NCBI GenBank assembly: GCA_023268575.1
Contig: JALRCL010000118.1
Coordinates: 1 to 8,615 of the forward strand
Reading direction: 5' to 3'
DNA from: Patulibacter sp.
Lineage (GTDB): Bacteria; Actinomycetota; Thermoleophilia; Solirubrobacterales; Solirubrobacteraceae
Length of the DNA: 8,615 nt
The notes under the pieces were generated by a model. The model was not told the origin of the DNA. It searched no databases and worked only from the letters and a program-made list of their open reading frames with translations. Both the position numbers and the translations under genes were made by a program. Below are positions 5,988 through 8,615 of this stretch, in pieces; within the stretch, counting starts at the first letter, position 1; each line of letters opens with the position of its first letter.

Positions 5988-6626
5988 GTGGCCCCGCGAA
6001 CGAGCAAGCCCCTGCAACCCCCTCGGGAGGTGCGGCGGGAGCAGCTCGCGCGCCTGTTCGTCGAGGTCGTCGAGCCGTTGCTGGAGCAGGGCGAGACCTA
6101 CGCGGAGATCAGCGTCGAGCGCCTCATCACGGCGGTCGACATCTCCCGCTCGACCTTCTACGTCTACTTCGACGACAAGGGCGACCTCCTGCGGGCGATG
6201 GTCGAGGACGTCACCCAGGCGTTCGCCGACGCCGCCGCGCCGTGGTTCGAGCTCGGTCCCGACGCGACGCGCAAGGACCTGCGCAAGGCGCTGCAGCCGC
6301 TCTTCGACGCCTACCACCAGCACCAGATGCTGCTCGGTGCGATCACGGAGACGGCCGCCTACGACCACCAGATCCGGGAGCAGCACGCGGCGCTCGTGGA
6401 CCGGGCGGTCACCGAGATCACGCGGCACTTCCGGGCCCAGCAGAAGCTCGGCCGGGCGGCGCCGCTCGACGCGCCCCGCACGGCCCGCTGGCTCGTGTGG
6501 ATGCTCGAGCGCGGGCTCTACCAGCTCGTGGCGCCGGCGAAGCCGGCGGAGTTCAAGCGCCTCCTCGACACCGCCACCGACATCGTGTGGCGGGTGCTCT
6601 ACGAGGGCTACCGCGACGACGCCTGA
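5988..6626 (+). CDS. TetR family transcriptional regulator (TetR 1)
   Basis: From GTG 5988 the protein is 212 residues, usual for TetR repressors. The DNA-binding domain spans about 17-71, with the helix-turn-helix ISVERLITAVDISRSTFYVY at 41-60 and the classic YFDDKGDLLRAM after it. The rest is a helical ligand-binding and dimer domain, with the motif WLVWMLERGLYQLV near 166-179. That motif and the helix-turn-helix are shared with the second TetR at 8010-8615, so the two are paralogues. The frame is open upstream, but a TAGGGT box seven bases before GTG 5988 and the lack of a Shine-Dalgarno sequence support this start as leaderless. It probably binds the palindrome over its own promoter and the matching site before the convergent membrane protein gene. 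The ligand is unknown; an acyl-CoA or lipid is a guess from the neighbouring dehydrogenase. Confidence 0.92.
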   Translation: MAPRTSKPLQPPREVRREQLARLFVEVVEPLLEQGETYAEISVERLITAVDISRSTFYVYFDDKGDLLRAMVEDVTQAFADAAAPWFELGPDATRKDLRKALQPLFDAYHQHQMLLGAITETAAYDHQIREQHAALVDRAVTEITRHFRAQQKLGRAAPLDAPRTARWLVWMLERGLYQLVAPAKPAEFKRLLDTATDIVWRVLYEGYRDDA

Positions 6627-6755
6627 GCGCGCCGCGACGGCCGGCCCCTGCGGAGGCCCGGGAGGCCGCGCGGCGATGCGGGGGTGACGCCCGGTGCTCC
6701 GCGCGCTGGCTCGGCGGCGCGGCCCGGAACGCGAAGGGCTCCGACGCGCAACGCG

Positions 6756-6781
6756 ACGACCCCGGCCGGGGCCGGGGTCGT
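6756..6781 (+). terminator. Strong hairpin in the convergent gap after TetR 1
   Basis: Perfect 12-base arms (ACGACCCCGGCC at 6756-6767; its complement at 6770-6781) enclose two bases, about 130 bases after the TetR 1 stop. It is one of two such hairpins between the convergent genes and may stop TetR 1 transcription before it runs antisense into the membrane protein gene. The distance from the stop and the missing T-run leave this uncertain. Confidence 0.5.
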
Positions 6782-6810
6782 GGTCGGGCCCGGATGCTCC
6801 CGGGTCGAGC

Positions 6811-6836
6811 GCGGGCGGCGCGTGCGCGCCGCCCGC
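6811..6836 (-). terminator. Strong hairpin terminator after the membrane protein gene
   Basis: Perfect 12-base arms (GCGGGCGGCGCG at 6811-6822; its complement at 6825-6836) enclose two bases, six bases downstream of the minus-strand stop at 6843. Its position right behind the gene fits a terminator for it, without a T-run. Confidence 0.6.
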
Positions 6837-6842
6837 CGGTGC

Positions 6843-7799
6843 TCAGTAGGCCGCGGCGTGCCGCTCCGGCGGCAGTCCGCCCTCCTGGGCCATCCTGGCC
6901 CAGAGGCGGTCGCGGGCCTTCGACGGCATCATCGTGTACTGGAACATCCGCGGGAGGGTCCAGGCGGCGGCCGGCTGGTCCTCCTTCACGCCGAGCAGGT
7001 GGTGGAGGAGCTTCATGTAGAAGCAGGCCTCGACCATCATGATCGCGGCGGCGACCCAGCGCATCCAGTCCGGCAGCGACGAGTTGTGGGCGAGGATGTG
7101 GATCCAGCCCACGGTGAAGTACGTCGCGGCCATGCCGTAGGCGGGGATGAGCAGCACGATCAGCTGCTTCCAGCCCTTCAGGCGCGGCACCGCGTAGGCC
7201 AGCATCGCACCGACGGTGACGAACGAGGCCGAGTTGATGAAGGCCCACCAGTACGGGAAGCCGAAGAGCTCGAACGGCTGCAGGCCGTAGTACTCGTAGA
7301 CGTTGAGGTTGATCCCGATCGTCTCCATGACGGCGTCGAGGATCGCGCCCATCGCGAGCAGCATGAAGAAGTGGCGCAGCTTGGCGCCGTTCTTGATCAC
7401 GAAGTAGCAGAAGTACGACTGCAGGCCGAGGAAGGCGACGTAGCAGAGCGGGATCAGGAGCGGCACCTTGATCCCGAAGTTCGTGTAGACGACGGTCAGG
7501 TCGTCGGCCCAGTGCAGGTGCCCGAGCATGTCGAGCATCGCTTCCTCGAGCGAGCAGATCAGGCCGCCGCCCATGACGAGCAGCGGGATCCAGTTGCCCT
7601 TCGAGGCCGCGCGCAGCGCCCACGGCAGCGCGAAGATGACGACCGCCGCGCCGGCGATGAAGAAGAACAGGATCTCGTTCGTCGCGCCGGCCTCGATGCC
7701 CGAGGGCAGGGGGGCGACGTTCGGTGGCAGACCCGGAACGTTGTGGTACGGCGGCGCAGCGTCGCCGATGGCCGCGAGCGTGAGTGCGTTCGGCAGCAC
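6843..7799 (-). CDS. Seven-helix integral membrane protein, possibly AveC-like (spirocyclase family)
   Basis: The 318-residue product has about seven membrane helices (near 42-62, 70-90, 110-135, 143-163, 181-204, 211-235 and 247-268). Short loops carry conserved-looking polar groups: LEEAMLDMLGHLHWADD at 84-100, LDAVMETIGINLNVYEYYG at 154-172 and QPFELFGFPYWWAFIN at 174-189. Paired acids and His near the membrane plane could be catalytic or ligand-binding. The overall pattern recalls the AveC-like membrane proteins of actinobacteria, named for the avermectin spiroketal-forming AveC, but I cannot confirm this without a profile search. The start is GTG 7799, because AAAGGA lies six bases before it; the frame is open to ATG 7886, yet those 29 extra residues are Arg/Gly-rich and cross the likely promoter. 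It lies between two paralogous TetR genes, one convergent and one upstream on its own strand. No polyketide genes are visible. Confidence 0.8.
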   Translation of the reverse strand: MLPNALTLAAIGDAAPPYHNVPGLPPNVAPLPSGIEAGATNEILFFFIAGAAVVIFALPWALRAASKGNWIPLLVMGGGLICSLEEAMLDMLGHLHWADDLTVVYTNFGIKVPLLIPLCYVAFLGLQSYFCYFVIKNGAKLRHFFMLLAMGAILDAVMETIGINLNVYEYYGLQPFELFGFPYWWAFINSASFVTVGAMLAYAVPRLKGWKQLIVLLIPAYGMAATYFTVGWIHILAHNSSLPDWMRWVAAAIMMVEACFYMKLLHHLLGVKEDQPAAAWTLPRMFQYTMMPSKARDRLWARMAQEGGLPPERHAAAY

Positions 7800-7805
7800 G
7801 GGTGG

Positions 7806-7811
7806 TCCTTT
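7806..7811 (-). promoter_or_regulatory. Ribosome binding site fixing the membrane protein start
   Basis: On the minus strand AAAGGA (7811 to 7806) is followed by six bases and then GTG 7799. This argues against the ATG at 7886 as the start. Confidence 0.7.
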
Positions 7812-7874
7812 CTCTCCCCGGCCGGCCCGGTGCCGACCGCGTTGCGACGAGCGCGCTCGCGCCACGTCGCGTCG

Positions 7875-7904
7875 ACCGTACCACATGGCCGAACACGCTG
7901 TTCG
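7875..7904 (-). promoter_or_regulatory. Putative promoter and TetR operator of the membrane protein gene
   Basis: CGAACA (7890-7895) and TGTTCG (7899-7904) form a perfect inverted repeat with a three-base spacer, equivalent to CGAAC-N5-GTTCG, the core seen before TetR 1. Nine bases further along the minus strand, TACGGT (7880 to 7875) is a possible -10 box; the repeat would then cover the spacer and -35 region, a repressor position. The leader to GTG 7799 would be about 70 bases and contains the 12-base palindrome CGAGCGCGCTCG at 7848-7859. Confidence 0.55.
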
Positions 7905-7984
7905 ATCTCAATACACCTCGTACGTCGGGCGGCCGCTGCGTGGCTGCGCGCTGCCGGTCGCACGTCGTCGATGGCCTCGACGAA

Positions 7985-8000
7985 CCGGCCCCGTGGCCGG
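7985..8000 (-). terminator. Short hairpin after TetR 2
   Basis: CCGGCC (7985-7990) and GGCCGG (7995-8000) can pair around a four-base loop, nine bases after the TetR 2 stop on the minus strand. The stem is only six pairs and has no T-run, so termination may be partial. Confidence 0.35.
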
Positions 8001-8009
8001 AGGCGGGGA

Positions 8010-8615
8010 TCAGTCGGCGACGTCCGCCCCGGCGTAGAGCGCCCGCCAGGCGACGTCGGACATCGAGCGGTGCAGGGCCGCGCGCTCCTCCTCGTCGGCG
8101 CCCGGGACCAGCTGATAGAGCCCGCGCTCGACCATCCACGCCAGCCACCCGGCCGTCGCCCGTGGATCGCCGGGCGCCGCGTGTCCGCGTGCCTGCTGCG
8201 TGGCGATGTGCGCCGCCAGGCGGTCCGCGGCGCGCTGCACGATCCGCTCGAGGTTCCGGCGCGCCGCGGGGCTCTGTGCCGCGGTGTCGGCGATCGCCCG
8301 GAAGAGCACCTGGTGCTCGGCGTACGCCGCGAACAGCGGCTCGAGGGCGCGGTCGAAGTCGGCGCGCCGGGCCGGCCGATCGAGTGCGAACCACGTCTCG
8401 GCGGCCTCGAAGACCTCGTGGCTCGCGTCGTCGGCCATCGCCTCGAGCAGTGCCGCCTTGTCCGCGAAGTACGCATAGAAGGTCGAGCGCGAGATCCCCG
8501 CCGTCGCGATGAGCTCGCGGACGCTGAGCTCGGGGTAGCTGCGTCCCGCCGTGAGGAGCGGCTCGACGGTCGCGGCGAAGTGGCGGACCAGGCGGCGGCG
8601 GCGTTCGTCGGGAGC
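8010..8615 (-). CDS. TetR family transcriptional regulator (TetR 2), N-terminus cut by the window edge
   Basis: The minus-strand frame is open from the right edge to a TGA at 8010-8012, giving 201 visible residues beginning APDERRRRLVRHFAATVEPL. The helix-turn-helix is LSVRELIATAGISRSTFYAY at visible 31-50, followed by FADKAALLEAM; the ligand domain has WLAWMVERGLYQLVPG near its end. Aligned by hand to TetR 1, 28 of 48 residues across the DNA-binding domain are identical and the C-terminal motifs match, so these are paralogues. By that alignment roughly 10 residues are missing, and the start should lie just outside the window. An ATG at 8438 is internal, behind the helix-turn-helix, and is not a real start. 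The gene lies upstream of the membrane protein on the same strand and may be co-transcribed with it or control it through the operator at 7890-7904. Confidence 0.9.
   Translation of the reverse strand, partial: APDERRRRLVRHFAATVEPLLTAGRSYPELSVRELIATAGISRSTFYAYFADKAALLEAMADDASHEVFEAAETWFALDRPARRADFDRALEPLFAAYAEHQVLFRAIADTAAQSPAARRNLERIVQRAADRLAAHIATQQARGHAAPGDPRATAGWLAWMVERGLYQLVPGADEEERAALHRSMSDVAWRALYAGADVAD

Noticed and set aside
7800..7886. N-terminal extension of the membrane protein to ATG 7886
   Set aside because: The 29 extra residues are Arg/Gly-rich, reach up to the promoter region, and a good ribosome binding site precedes GTG 7799 instead.
6553..8394. A 613-codon minus-strand frame over the membrane protein and TetR 2
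   Set aside because: Arg/Pro/Ala-rich shadow spanning an intergenic promoter region and two real genes in other frames.

Overview
The window is very GC-rich (the coding parts mostly end codons in G or C) and carries ordinary bacterial chromosomal genes. These are an MMPL-type transporter, MarR and TetR regulators, an acyl-CoA dehydrogenase, a phytoene-dehydrogenase-like oxidoreductase and an AveC-like membrane protein. Several genes have a TAnnnT-type -10 box six or seven bases before the start codon. Together these suggest a high-GC actinobacterium, possibly of the Thermoleophilia/Solirubrobacterales or mycolata-like lipid-metabolising kind. The lineage is an inference from style and gene content, not proved by any marker. 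I see no tRNA, rRNA, CRISPR array, insertion sequence or phage gene.

Layout, left to right. (1) 1-1001, +: C-terminal part of a COG1233/PYROXD2-like FAD oxidoreductase, cut by the left edge and followed by a strong hairpin. (2) About 1039-1231, -: a short stretch that looks like the first third of a VOC/glyoxalase-fold protein and then loses coding character, probably a gene remnant. (3) 1281-3365, -: MMPL transporter, divergent from (4) 3386-3940, +: MarR regulator. The 20-base gap is AT-rich for this sequence, and three TCGAAT half-sites begin inside it and run over the first codons of marR. (5) 3943-4521, -: Maa/LacA-type O-acetyltransferase, tail to tail with marR; both stop codons lie inside one 12-bp palindrome. 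(6) 4720-5886, +: acyl-CoA dehydrogenase with a clear ribosome binding site, a repeated decamer upstream and a terminator hairpin directly after its stop. (7) 5988-6626, +: TetR regulator 1. (8) 6843-7799, -: seven-helix membrane protein, tentatively AveC-like. (9) 8010-8615, -: TetR regulator 2, cut by the right edge.

The most interesting part is 5.9-8.6 kb. The two TetR proteins are clear paralogues and flank the membrane protein. The same inverted-repeat core, CGAAC-N5-GTTCG, lies in the putative promoter of TetR 1 and in the putative promoter of the membrane protein. This looks like a small regulon with two related repressors sharing an operator, and it may tie the membrane protein (perhaps with the acyl-CoA dehydrogenase next door) to a lipid-like or CoA-thioester ligand. 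The MMPL/MarR pair forms a second self-contained module with its own operator. Both regulatory proposals are inferences from visible repeats.
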